NCBI GenBank assembly: GCA_037952775.1
Contig: JBANAY010000003.1
Coordinates: 22,258,001-22,322,000, forward strand
Origin: Clonostachys chloroleuca
Taxonomy: Eukaryota > Ascomycota > Sordariomycetes > Hypocreales > Bionectriaceae
Direction: 5' to 3'
Length of the DNA stretch: 64,000 nt
Below, in pieces: positions 12,416 to 22,888 of this stretch (positions are counted from its first letter, which is position 1; every line of letters starts with the position of its first letter). The notes under the pieces were generated by a model. It worked only from the letters and a program-made list of their open reading frames with translations. It was not told the origin of the DNA and did not search any database. The position numbers and the translations under genes are program-made.

Positions 12416-13806
12416 CTAGAACTTGGTAAAACCCTTTGCCCCAGCACTCATGATTCTCACCGCAGTGAGACTTCCAAATGCGACCACATACGCGGCACCT
12501 GAAAATATGATTAACCACATGTAGTCGCCCTTGGCTGCCTCCAAGATCTGCCCGCCAAGTGGCACTCCAATCAAAGATCTAAGAGCAGTTAGAGATATTT
12601 ACTTCCAGCTTTCATGAAAGCATGCATAGAAAGAGATACTTACCCGATGCTTCCAAGACTGTAGACCGCTGTGAATGTCTTTCCGTAATTCTCGGTCTCG
12701 CAGAGTTGTCCAATACAGACTGGAAGGAGGCTGATTCCACTTCCACTACCAATTCCAAAAATAACTGCAAAGGCAGTTAGTCCAGCAGTTGATGCCCCCG
12801 TTGGCGGCAGCCAAATGCCAAATATTGACACGATACAAAGTGCCAGAGCGATGTTAAGCATATTGAACCGCCCAAGCTTGTCACCTAGCCATCCTGGCAG
12901 CCACCTTCCGATCAATGAGCCGACGTTCATAAGGGTGACTGTCCGATATGCGACCTCCGATGACATTTCATGACTGATAGCAAATGAGGCAACATAAGTC
13001 ATGGGAATAAAAAGCCCGAGCTCGATGAACAATGCAGCTACGGTGAGTGCCCCTTTCCTCGGCTCCCACAGAACCGTAATATCTGGTAATATGCTCTTTG
13101 GCATGGTGGAAATGTCTTGGTTTCTCCCGCGCATGAGAAGAATACCACAACCCACAAAAGGCACCATGAGAAGTGCCAACGCTCTCATGGCCCACGCGAA
13201 CCCGATTTTAGGCAACAAGGCGCTCAAGACTAATGGTGTCGTGATGCCACCGACGCTTCCGCCGCAGATGGCAAGTCCTGTCGCCAGCCCACGCCGCTTC
13301 AAGAACCAGTGCTGCACAGTTCCCATGGCTGCGGTAAATAGGAGGCAGGTCGAAAAGCTTCCCATAATACCAAAGCAGAGCATGAAATGCCAGTACTTGC
13401 TGCACCACCCCAGAAGGACATAAGTCAGCAGGAGCAAAACAGATCCACTGATTGAGAGCGGCTTCGGGCCCTTGGTATCAAAAAGAGGACCGATGAGAAT
13501 TCCTGTGAAGAAGCTTAGGAAGTTGTAGAGGCCGAATATCCATCCAATGCTTCCCGAGCTGTAGCCTTCAAGCTGATGGGTCGATAGCCAGTTTTGATAG
13601 ACTCCGATGGAGTTCATCATGGACAATGCCCCAAAAAATGCACAGAAGCAGCCAAACACTGCGGTCCAGGCCTTTGTTCCCCCATCAGGGTATTCGACGG
13701 TCGGTGGCTCATTTTGGTCTGGAGCCATTGCAGGGCTTTCATTATCTGTTGAGGATTTATCTGTGCGCAGCGGCGCTGCCTTCATGGTGTTGTACGAACG
13801 ACTCAT
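12416..13806 (-). CDS. MFS monocarboxylate-transporter-like (MCT/MCH family) permease
   Basis: This is a major facilitator protein of about 441 residues. Exon 1 is 12644-13806, a 65-nt intron spans 12579-12643, and exon 2 is 12416-12578. The start at 13806 (MSRSYN) follows a long in-frame upstream stretch without protein character; a second ATG at 13785 is possible. The polar N-terminus is followed by YPDGGTKAWTAVFGCF, the MCT signature in the first helix (residues DGG..AW). Later come NFLSFFTGILIGPLFDTKGPKP and AICGGSVGGITTPL, and the central loop ends at RNQDIS. It resembles fungal monocarboxylate-type transporters (MCH group), whose substrates vary widely. It shares a short divergent promoter with the cupin gene. 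Confidence 0.88.
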
Positions 13807-14139
13807 TCTGCTTCTATCATGAACCAAACACTCATGCCTATCGAGTCTTGAAACTTCCCTGGTGCCTATGTACAAAATGATCCAAATGACTTCTGTAGTC
13901 AGTTGTCCTCGGCGACTTTCGTTGTCATGATGGATGAATATTCCGTTGAATCCCACAGGAAAAACATCCTATTGGTGGGTTGGATCCAACATTAGGAAGC
14001 CCCATAAGGAGTCTCTCCTTCGGTATCCCACTCGATCAAGCCATAAAGTAGCCTCAAAACTCAATTATACTCAAGTTTTTAATCAGAGATCCCATAGAGA
14101 TCATTATCTCAAGAAGTATTACACCACACACAAACAATC
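13807..14139. promoter_or_regulatory. Divergent promoter between MFS transporter and cupin gene
   Basis: A 333-bp head-to-head spacing suggests shared regulation of the transporter and the cupin protein. No clear TATA box or palindrome stands out. Confidence 0.4.
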
Positions 14140-14660
14140 ATGGTCTTTGAGTGGAAGAGCGAAGCCCACTTTCACAGGGTCCCCAAGTTGACCCCAGGGC
14201 CAGCCAACGTCTGGTTCGGTGAGTCCAAGTCATTCCCTTCCTATTCAGGCACTCATCACCGTCTTTGGTTGATATCCATGCTGACCGTCTCCCAAAAGGC
14301 GATGTCTTCACCTCGTCAACCCCGGCCGCGACCAACCCTCTGACTGGTTCCATGTTCTTCCTCGATTATGCTGAGCACAACGACCCACCCCCAAAGTATG
14401 ATTACGACGAGACTGGAGTTGTTCTCAAAGGTATTTACCCATCTAATATTCCAGACATACGGCTACTCTAGTCGAATTCCTCTAGTCGAATTCTGCTAAC
14501 AAGAATTGCCCAAGGCGAGCTGCACATCAAGGATGAGAATGGAAATGAGGCCAAGTTGCAGCCGGGGGATACTTTCTTCATTCATCGTGGCAGCACCATT
14601 GTCTTTTCTACTCCGCGCTATGCCATAGCATACAAGTCTGCAGCACGACATTCTCACTAG
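14140..14660 (+). CDS. Small EutQ-like cupin protein
   Basis: This is a 118-residue single-cupin protein of the group often labelled ethanolamine-utilisation (EutQ)-like. Three exons, 14140-14218, 14299-14430 and 14515-14660, join in frame. The beta-barrel pieces are visible: FFLDYAEHNDPPPKYDYDET, then GELHIKDENG and LQPGDTFFIHRGSTIVFST. The second cupin motif (PGDTFFIHRG) is good. The first lacks the usual histidine pair, so metal binding is doubtful. In intron 2 the sequence CTAGTCGAATTC occurs twice in tandem near 14468-14492. Fungal members have no established role. The neighbouring amine-type permease makes a link to amine metabolism possible but unproven. Confidence 0.8.
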
Positions 14661-14915
14661 ATCTTGGTAGCAATTGAAGAGGGTTATTCATCATCCACCA
14701 GAAATCATGATTATATTCCAACCCATCTGGGCTTGACTGTGTGCATGCTTTCTTAGCTCTCAAAATAGGGAATAGTTCAAATCTTCGAACTAGAATTTCG
14801 TATTGTTGATAAGAGCCCTCTCTATTCAGCTATTGCCAAGTTACAGTCTGATGGGTCTACTCCCGTGTACTGTTCCTAGGTACATGTAACCATTGCCTCG
14901 ACATGGGGTACTAGA

Positions 14916-17900
14916 TCATTGCTTCCTTTCAAAGAGCTTCAGGATCATGTTGTTTTCGTTGGCTGCTGCCGAGTCCAGGCAGGTCTGATGCCTGACATTC
15001 TCTATTGTCGGATTCAATCCTTGCTCAAGCAGCCATTTAAAGCGCGCAACCATAAGCTCTCCTGTCTCTCCATTCTGTTGGCTCTTGCTGCTGGCTGCAA
15101 CGGCATGAAGCAGGGTGTCACCTGCGCTGTTCGTAGTGGATAAGTCGCTCCCAGCATCAACGAGCGTACGGATTGCTTGACTCTGTCGCTCAACATCTCT
15201 ATTGCTCTTCAAATACCCTCGGTATACACCTTGAGATAGCATGAATGAAAACAGGGGTGTCTCTCCTTTGCTATTACGGCTATTGACGTCCAAGCCGCTC
15301 GCGACGAGACGTTTGAACAACTCGCAAGGCTGCTCGGCCATATCGTCTGTTTTCCCTTTGTCTGCCAGCCACATCCCCAACCAATGCAATGCTGTGTTTC
15401 CAGTTGGGTCTGATAGAGAAGGGTCAGCTCCTGCGTCAAGGAGCATCCGGATCGATTGCGTATCCGGGGTTTGGTGAGAGATGCTCCTCCGCAACGCATA
15501 CTGCAGGGGCGATGCACCATAAGCATCGACCTGCTGTGCTAACTCAGGCGCGACAGATAGCAAGAGCTTCAAGGTATCATGGCCGCCCTCAGACCTAGCT
15601 TCAAGAATGTGGTGAAGCGCATTCATCCCATTATTGTCAGTCTGCGTAACACAAGCACCCTTATCGACGAGGAACTTGACGATCGAGGGCTTGTTATTGA
15701 ACATGTCCGCAGCGTGACGCCACGGTTTAAATTGATATTTTGGATTTATTGCGTCCATGCTGGTATCCGGTCCTATCTGGCTTCGACAGGCTGCCAACAG
15801 TAGAGTGCGCCCCTTTGCGTCACGGCGCTCGAGAAGGAGATTCGGCATAAGGAGAATGGGTTCCGTCAACGCTCCCTCCTCCAATATATCGTGCAAAAGG
15901 GTCACTTCTGTTGTTGATGGGTTTTCTGCTTTCAAATCCTCTTTCCGGCGTTTCTGGTACGTCACAAAAGGATCAGCACCGTTTCTAACAAGGCCCTCGA
16001 TAACTGGCAGGAAACGCCCGGTAATGCCTAGCCGGTCAACACTGGAGTATCGTACTCCAGCATCGGCGGGGTTGCGGGAGGTTGCCAAGTACAGTGGGTA
16101 GATCTGATCATCGTCTACCAAATAATCTTGGCCACTCCAAGGCAGTGTCAACGACTCCAACTGCGCCTTGGACAGCCGAGTGTTGGGGTCTACCGCCGCA
16201 CAAAGGGCATCGAAAGCTTCAAGGTTGGCTTTCCCGTCCTTGTTAGGGTCCCAAGTAGCCTGAAATAGGTCAACAGCTTTCACTACCGCACCGTGACTCA
16301 CGAGGAGCTTGATCGCTTCAGGGTTTTTGCCAGCGTATGCAAGACAGGTTTTGCCCGAATCATCCACTGCGTTGACATCCGCACCAGCTTCAACCAAGAT
16401 CCGGGCAGTGGTCATCATATCTGCCAGTGCAAGGTGCAGAGGGGTTCTTCCTTTCTCGTCTCTCAATTCAAGATCAGCCCCACGCTCAATGAGATACTTC
16501 AAGCCCTGAGCATACTTCCACCAACTCGAACCACGTGCCAGCTCATGGAGCGCGCTGGATCCTTTCTTCCAAACTCGGTGCTCCAGGGTGCCTGCGCAAA
16601 CGGCATTTTGGGCGTTAATATCGGCGCCCATCTTTTCAATCAACAGCCGGAGCATTGGCATATTCGGCAACCGTCGTTGGCAAGCTCTCAACAGGCATGC
16701 CGGAGCAGTATTGTACTGACCGGGCTCTGTTCCTCCTTTCCCAGAGAGCAAACCCTGCACTGGCTTCTCCTGGCTTTCCTCCATTTCAACGAAGCTAGCA
16801 TTGGTGATAATCTCTCCAACTAGCTTGTGAAGCCCTGAGCTTATAAGTTCCGTGAAGTGAGACTTCCCATATGCATTGTACCTGAAGAAGCCGGGATCGT
16901 GCCTAGCCAGGTGCCGAAGCAAGTCCCACTGATGTTCCTTTATCAATTGCAGAACATCATCCGACTCATATTTCTCCTTCTCCTCAAAAAGGAACGCTTT
17001 TTTGGTAGCTGAACGTCTGTAGACGGACGAAATCAAGGGGTACGCTAGAGACAGTTTCTCGAACCTTGACCCTTTCATCAGGCTTTCCACATAGTCCTCT
17101 ACTGGCGGTAATGCCATGGTATCTTCACCACCAATGTCTGTTTTTCCAGTTCTTGCTTCCAGACGTTGTTTCAATTTAAACAAACACTCTGTGGTGTAAT
17201 CTTGCCCTTCGCTAGCAATGATCGCCCCGTCCAACCCGGAGAACGGGTGGGCTCCCGTTTCCAGCCTCACGCCATGCAAAACCAGCAGATCAAGCACCTC
17301 ATCAAGGTTGGAGCCTAGCTTTTTATCGCGATATATAACCCGAGCTTTGTCATTCAATGTAATTCCAAATGGATCGCGGAACGGCACCTCGTGAGGGTCG
17401 CGGCGGAACAATAAGTCGCCTTGCCTCGCTTCCGCCCATAGCTTCTCTTCCTCCTCGTATTTCGTACAGTAGTAGAGGGGAGTAAGGAAGCGCTCAATGT
17501 ACAGGTTCGGATCAGCACCCGCCTCCAAGAGCAACGCGACGGATTCCGGCAGGCCAGAACAACACGCAAAATGGAGCGCTGAGGGAACCCCGTGGGACAG
17601 CCTTGCTTTGCCCGGCCGCCATGACGAGTTGAGGTGGCGAGCAACAGCCTCCTTTCCGCTCTGTTTCTCGATAGCCTCGAGCAACAAGCCGATGATGTTT
17701 GGTTTCCTGAACCGTGCGGCGACATGAATTGGCGTCACGCCCTCCTTGGTAGGCTTGGTTGGGCTGGCGCCGGCGTTGAGGAGAGCCATGACCTCCCGTT
17801 CGTCTTTTCTACACACCAGATGAAGGGGCCTGATACCGTCGTTGTCTTCACAGTCGATGTTTGGATATTCCGAGAGCGGAACAAGTGTGTGAGAATAGCC

Positions 17901-20900
17901 TGTGAAGGCCCATTGATCACTGGACGCCAGGAGGTGAAGATGTGTTCGGCCCTGCTTGTTGACATGGTGAGTCTCCCATTTCATCGGGTTTCCGTCGTTG
18001 TCGCAGTTGTCCGGGCTGCAGCCCATCTCGATCAAACAATCTATCAGTTCCTCTTCTTTAGGAGGGCAGTAGTGCAAGAGATTCCGTCCATGGCAGTCGT
18101 GAATGAGTGGATCGGCGCCAAGCGCAACAAACTTGCGCACTGCTTTGACGGTTTCTTCCCCTCTTGCATTCTGGACCAGGAGGGTAAGCGGCGTCAAGCC
18201 CAAGTAATCTTGTTTATTGAGGTCGGCTCCCGCAGCAAGCATAGTCTGGATTATCCCGTCATATGTGTCATCCCAGGATTTCGGGTGTGAGTGAAATGAG
18301 TGTATGAGGTCATGCATAGCGGCATGTCCGTGATTGTCTTGCAAGTTCACGGGAACGCCAAGGTCCAACAGAGCCTTCACAATCTCGAATCTTCCCTCCT
18401 CTGATCTTTTGAGCCTGCAGCCCGAAATGGGGAATGATAAAAAGTGAGCTCCACTGCTGAATAAAAGGTGAAGAGCTCCACGGCCATAATAATCTGTAGC
18501 TGTGACGTCGGCTCCCAACTCGGCCAGCTTCTTAATAAGCGCGGCCGAGTGCCCATCGTTTTTGTTGACAGCCTGAAGAAAAGGCGTCATTCCTTCGTCA
18601 GTTGAAACTACATTTATGTCGGCGTTTCCAAGCTCAACAAGCATTTGCACGATGTCTGGATCTCTACATCCATGCAGTGCGTTCTCTCCAACACTGTTGG
18701 TGATGGTTACATCGGCCCCGGCTTCGAGCAACGGACGTACCAGCTCGGGAAACTGCCTCGTCGCTCCGAGGATTGCGGCCCATCCACTCCCTGTTTTTGC
18801 ATTCAAGTCTGCCCCAGATTCAACCATCAATGTCACCAGTTGCCGAACTTGATCTGGTTGGAAGATGGGTTTCCATCCGTGACGTCTAATCTCGTCCATT
18901 ACGCCGCACAGAGCATGCAATGGAGTGAGGCCCGTCACAAGATCCGCTTCCTCATTTTCTTCGCTTTCGTCATAATACATGCTGCTGTACCTCCCCCGAG
19001 ACCGAATTGATGGATCAGCACCAGCCTGAAGCAGCAGGATCATGCTGTGAACATCCCCTCTCTCACCAGCTATGAAGAGCGGGGTATCCCCACGAACACG
19101 GGCATTCACATCAACTAGCTCATGGGACAATATCATCCTGACACAGGCAGGGTGGCCCCCATGAGCTGCCCATGCAAGTGCTCTGCTAACCGTTTCGGTA
19201 TCCTTGATATGAGGTAAAAGGGCCTTGATAGCATCTTGTTGCCCTCCTTTGGCAGCGTACTCCAGTGGCGTCGTGCCCGCAGTGCCAGCATTTCCCGGTT
19301 CGAAATATGGATCTTGCTTGGTTTTCTCTGTCAAGGGGCTCACGCCAGCAGCGAGAAGTATGCTCACAACTCCCCCGTGGTTATTTTTCGCTGCGCCATG
19401 AAGCGGCTTAATGCCATCATATTCAGAGGGCTTATCAGCCTCAGCGCCATGGGCCAGCAACAACTTGACAACACTAGCGTGTCCAGCCTTGGAGGCATAG
19501 AGCATGGCTGTATCCCCTCTCTCATCTACAGAGTCTATTCCAATGCTGTTCTTCTCTAACAGTCTTGAGACATACTGCCCAAGCCCAAAACGAGCTGCAA
19601 GATGCAGCCATGATTGGTCCTTCGTCTTCGGGTCCGTCAACGTTCGCAATGCAGAGCCGTTTGTGTCTGAAAGAAGATGGTCGACCGCGGAAAGGAGATC
19701 TTCCGGGAGCACGAGGTCTTTTTCGGCTTTTCTCCAATGCAGATGCCAATTATCCAAGCAGTAAGCCAAGAATGGAAACTCTGAGCGAAGTTCATGATTG
19801 GCTGCTGGCGGCTCGTCTTTCACCAGATCCAAGTCGACAGCTTCCAGACATTTTGAACGCAGCAAATAGTCGATACACACCCGCGCAAGCTGAGTATGAG
19901 TTGGCCCTGCGCTGAGAACAGGAAAGTGTTCTTCTTCATCTTGCTCTGCTGGTAGCGTCCCAGGCTGGCGCGTCGAACCGTTCAGAAACTCGGTCAACGA
20001 GTGATGGATAACACACACGGTTTCGTCAGGCAATATCTCCAAAAGTGGGCCACATGCCGCTCGCACAAGGCTCTTGAGGCCCTTCAAATCGCCGGTGAAC
20101 TCCGATTGCTGCGTCACGTTGATCATTTCTGCCATCTCGAGGAGCCGAAGTGGGCGGGAGGCGTGTGTAACCCAGCACAGAATCAGGAGCTGTAGTTGAC
20201 TGGGAACTCCAGAGTTCTTGCCATGTTCGCGCAACAAGTTGGTATACATGACATTGAGATCAAGAGGAAGCCTTTCTAGGACCTGCGCCACATCTGCTCC
20301 CTTCTCTCGAAAGGCATCCATGGCTAGCTTAGCGTAAAGAAATAATCCGTTTGCCCTCCCGGGAACTACCTTCTTGATCGCGCCGTGGTGATTCTCCGGA
20401 ATAGACGAGTTTTTGAGACAATAATCCACGTACGTTGCGATGTCTACATCCACGTGGCTTTCGTCCAGGCGGATATGAAGCATTGGAATCTGCTGGAGCG
20501 GTCTCTCCACTGCAGGCACAGGTCGACTCGTAACGATGACCTTGACATTGGAGGGGCGCCATCTACCCAGAATTGCGAGAGCCTTGAGAAACTCATCGTT
20601 CCCCTTGTCCATCTCGTCCAGGGCGTCAACCACGCAGAAGACCTTGGGTAAGGCGCCCAAGGCCAGCTTCAACTCGCCCCACATATCGTTCTCAGACACA
20701 TCATCAATCCCCCGATTCTTATCGATATACTCCTTCTTCAATCGATTTTGGAGGGGAGGAGAGTAACTCAAGACCTGGTCCAGCCAATCTCGCAGTAGGG
20801 CAGCTGGGGCGTGGTTGGCATCGATGATCTGGCGGAAAAAGAAGAACAAGGTCGGAACTTGCTCTTCCTGAGACAGCCGCTCAATGAGACTGGCGGCAAC

Positions 20901-21200
20901 CACGGATTTGCCTGAGCCAGGGATTCCCTTTATCCAAAGCATTCCCTGGTCATCGCTATCGTGACACTCTGTGTACGAGGCGGTCTGGCGAATCCAGTCG
21001 CCTGTGCCCGCAAGATGTGACCTCTGGTGTTTTCTGAACTCGCCATTCTCGGCGTTATACTTGGTCGGTTTGAGCCAGCTGCGGATCTCAGCCTCTGTTT
21101 CTGGCGAGACAGGTAAAATGCCGAGTTCGTTGAAGTCGTCCAAATCGGTCTGGTTGACGATGACGACGTCATCATCCCATGACCGCTCGTCCGTGGACAT
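14916..21200 (-). CDS. NACHT-ankyrin NLR-type receptor (STAND NTPase)
   Basis: A single 6,285-bp exon encodes 2,094 residues. A short N-terminus (about 1-34) is followed by the pre-NACHT segment (SWLKPTKYNAENGEF, GTGDWIRQT). The NACHT NTPase carries Walker A GIPGSGKS at 92-99, Walker B VFCVVDALDEMD at 187-198 and a sensor-like VIVTSRP near 221-227. A winged-helix-like region follows (about 330-420, LLILCWVTHASRPLRL). Ankyrin repeats fill about residues 550-2,090, many with the GxTxLHxA and LLxxGADxN patterns. This is the architecture of fungal NOD-like proteins tied to non-self recognition and incompatibility. The ankyrin repeats are diverged from one another, unlike the near-identical repeats of fast-evolving fungal NLRs. 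The N-terminus is too short for a known effector domain (no HeLo, PNP_UDP or lipase-like fold seen), so any death-inducing partner must be encoded elsewhere. Confidence 0.93.
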   Translation of the reverse strand: MSTDERSWDDDVVIVNQTDLDDFNELGILPVSPETEAEIRSWLKPTKYNAENGEFRKHQRSHLAGTGDWIRQTASYTECHDSDDQGMLWIKGIPGSGKSVVAASLIERLSQEEQVPTLFFFFRQIIDANHAPAALLRDWLDQVLSYSPPLQNRLKKEYIDKNRGIDDVSENDMWGELKLALGALPKVFCVVDALDEMDKGNDEFLKALAILGRWRPSNVKVIVTSRPVPAVERPLQQIPMLHIRLDESHVDVDIATYVDYCLKNSSIPENHHGAIKKVVPGRANGLFLYAKLAMDAFREKGADVAQVLERLPLDLNVMYTNLLREHGKNSGVPSQLQLLILCWVTHASRPLRLLEMAEMINVTQQSEFTGDLKGLKSLVRAACGPLLEILPDETVCVIHHSLTEFLNGSTRQPGTLPAEQDEEEHFPVLSAGPTHTQLARVCIDYLLRSKCLEAVDLDLVKDEPPAANHELRSEFPFLAYCLDNWHLHWRKAEKDLVLPEDLLSAVDHLLSDTNGSALRTLTDPKTKDQSWLHLAARFGLGQYVSRLLEKNSIGIDSVDERGDTAMLYASKAGHASVVKLLLAHGAEADKPSEYDGIKPLHGAAKNNHGGVVSILLAAGVSPLTEKTKQDPYFEPGNAGTAGTTPLEYAAKGGQQDAIKALLPHIKDTETVSRALAWAAHGGHPACVRMILSHELVDVNARVRGDTPLFIAGERGDVHSMILLLQAGADPSIRSRGRYSSMYYDESEENEEADLVTGLTPLHALCGVMDEIRRHGWKPIFQPDQVRQLVTLMVESGADLNAKTGSGWAAILGATRQFPELVRPLLEAGADVTITNSVGENALHGCRDPDIVQMLVELGNADINVVSTDEGMTPFLQAVNKNDGHSAALIKKLAELGADVTATDYYGRGALHLLFSSGAHFLSFPISGCRLKRSEEGRFEIVKALLDLGVPVNLQDNHGHAAMHDLIHSFHSHPKSWDDTYDGIIQTMLAAGADLNKQDYLGLTPLTLLVQNARGEETVKAVRKFVALGADPLIHDCHGRNLLHYCPPKEEELIDCLIEMGCSPDNCDNDGNPMKWETHHVNKQGRTHLHLLASSDQWAFTGYSHTLVPLSEYPNIDCEDNDGIRPLHLVCRKDEREVMALLNAGASPTKPTKEGVTPIHVAARFRKPNIIGLLLEAIEKQSGKEAVARHLNSSWRPGKARLSHGVPSALHFACCSGLPESVALLLEAGADPNLYIERFLTPLYYCTKYEEEEKLWAEARQGDLLFRRDPHEVPFRDPFGITLNDKARVIYRDKKLGSNLDEVLDLLVLHGVRLETGAHPFSGLDGAIIASEGQDYTTECLFKLKQRLEARTGKTDIGGEDTMALPPVEDYVESLMKGSRFEKLSLAYPLISSVYRRSATKKAFLFEEKEKYESDDVLQLIKEHQWDLLRHLARHDPGFFRYNAYGKSHFTELISSGLHKLVGEIITNASFVEMEESQEKPVQGLLSGKGGTEPGQYNTAPACLLRACQRRLPNMPMLRLLIEKMGADINAQNAVCAGTLEHRVWKKGSSALHELARGSSWWKYAQGLKYLIERGADLELRDEKGRTPLHLALADMMTTARILVEAGADVNAVDDSGKTCLAYAGKNPEAIKLLVSHGAVVKAVDLFQATWDPNKDGKANLEAFDALCAAVDPNTRLSKAQLESLTLPWSGQDYLVDDDQIYPLYLATSRNPADAGVRYSSVDRLGITGRFLPVIEGLVRNGADPFVTYQKRRKEDLKAENPSTTEVTLLHDILEEGALTEPILLMPNLLLERRDAKGRTLLLAACRSQIGPDTSMDAINPKYQFKPWRHAADMFNNKPSIVKFLVDKGACVTQTDNNGMNALHHILEARSEGGHDTLKLLLSVAPELAQQVDAYGASPLQYALRRSISHQTPDTQSIRMLLDAGADPSLSDPTGNTALHWLGMWLADKGKTDDMAEQPCELFKRLVASGLDVNSRNSKGETPLFSFMLSQGVYRGYLKSNRDVERQSQAIRTLVDAGSDLSTTNSAGDTLLHAVAASSKSQQNGETGELMVARFKWLLEQGLNPTIENVRHQTCLDSAAANENNMILKLFERKQ

Positions 21201-22888
21201 GATGCATAAAAAACTCCCAATCTGAGGGGGAAAAGATATCTGCTACAATGCGAACGAGGAGGGGTACCTGTTTCTCCTCGATGGAAATTGGGAAGTAGTA
21301 AGAAAGCTGCCTGATTTCGCCCTGTCAGCGAGAGACATCTAGGCTTCCAGCCTGCAATTCCAATGAGTAAGCTTGCAGCTCATTCGCAGTTGCTGCCAGT
21401 GAGACGAGACTGGCTTGTCAACCGCCAGCTTCGGTTGCCTGCTTGGGGCTTGGCGCTGATGGCAGCCTCCACAATCTTCAGTAAAGCCACACCCCAGCCA
21501 CTGGCCCAGATAAAGCTATTGTTCATCACAGAACATAAGTTTGCAAGATAGATAGAAACTAGCCCTCGCTATCACGCTCAGTAGCTGATTTAGTACAAGT
21601 AAGCTTATGATCAGGGTAGATTAGGATGGACTAGATTTGCTCATAGCTCGATGTTCCTCAAAAGCTACCTACCCTACAGCTTCGGAGGAGCCATTTTTAT
21701 CTATGCGAAGTTGTGGCGCACTCTCGGATGGCTCCTATTTAAAGCTGTTCCAGGGAAAATCGAGACGAATTTGCATGTTGAGGAAGATGTTATGACATAG
21801 TTATCGAGTCGCAGGGTCATGCATGGATCACATGAAGACTGTTGAAATGGACTTGCATGTGAATTTCAAAATGACTGGAGTGAGGAGTTCTCCTTCATCC
21901 TGCCGACGGAAAGTCACCCTCATTCATTAAAAAATAAGAAAAGTGATAATAACATCATCCTAATACATCTCATACAGTTAGGTCAATCACAAGATAATGG
22001 CCCGATGTTTTCAAAATTGTGAAGACATACCCAGCGAGTGCTTTGCGTGAAGAAATGAGCGTGATGATATCAAAAGCTAGCCTACTAGGCCAAAAGGGAA
22101 ATCCCCTGACCTAGTCAAAGGGTATCCTACTTAAGTACTCTCTGTGACAGATGATCATCCCTGTTTTCCAGTGCGAGGCCTCCACCGTCTCAGACCCACG
22201 CCGGTCGCAGGCTCTGAGACCTCTGGCGCGGCGGTATTCGAGCGACAGCCGCATGTCTCGGACCGCTTGCGGCTACCAGGGACCATCGAGAAATAAGTAA
22301 TTGATGAGGGTAAGAGAGCCGCCTCGGCCTGGAGAGTGAAGCGGAAGTGGCGGCGGGAGGCGAGGTCATCTTATCGCCACCAGATTGAGTATCGGCGATG
22401 GCGGCTTCTCCAGTCTTCTACATTATTACGTAGGTAGGTATCTCGACTGAGCGGAGGGATTGACAAACCAGCGACCGACCGATCAGTCTGGTCGGCTGCG
22501 GCGATTGAGTATGAAAGCGGCCGGTGCATTGAAGGGTTTCGTTCCCTCTTAGCCCACCGAAAATCGGGTCTGAATGACTCTGTTTATTTCCTGCCTCGGC
22601 ATAGCAAAGCTTTTCCGGCACTCGTCATGCCGCGAGATGTACTTTGGCTGGAAAATTTAGCATTTGAAAATCATCAACAGACTAGGCCGCGACTAGCCAA
22701 ATCACTTGACCAGCCTGGCCGGAAGACGCGGTATTAAACTCTGTCATGGACCTCACAGATAACAAAACTGCATGATATCACGGGGCGACTGAAAGGCATT
22801 GCTCTGCTCAATTGACAGAATAAACCCATCATGATACTATACCAACTGCTGTGACGTTCCCATCGCTGAGCCGCTAGACACACCAAGG
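21201..22888. other. Intergenic region between NLR and glycosyltransferase
   Basis: The 1.7-kb gap separates divergent genes. Open frames at 21363-21551 and 22418-22621 have no domain. A GC-rich patch at about 22170-22270 contains short inverted repeats of GTCTCAGA type. No gene for an NLR effector partner was recognised here. Confidence 0.45.

Noticed and set aside
22170..22270. GC-rich patch with GTCTCAGA-type inverted repeats
   Set aside because: Arms are under 10 bp and scattered; no element or structured RNA can be supported.
21201..22888. Search for a small effector gene next to the NLR
   Set aside because: Only two short frames without any known effector or amyloid motif were found.
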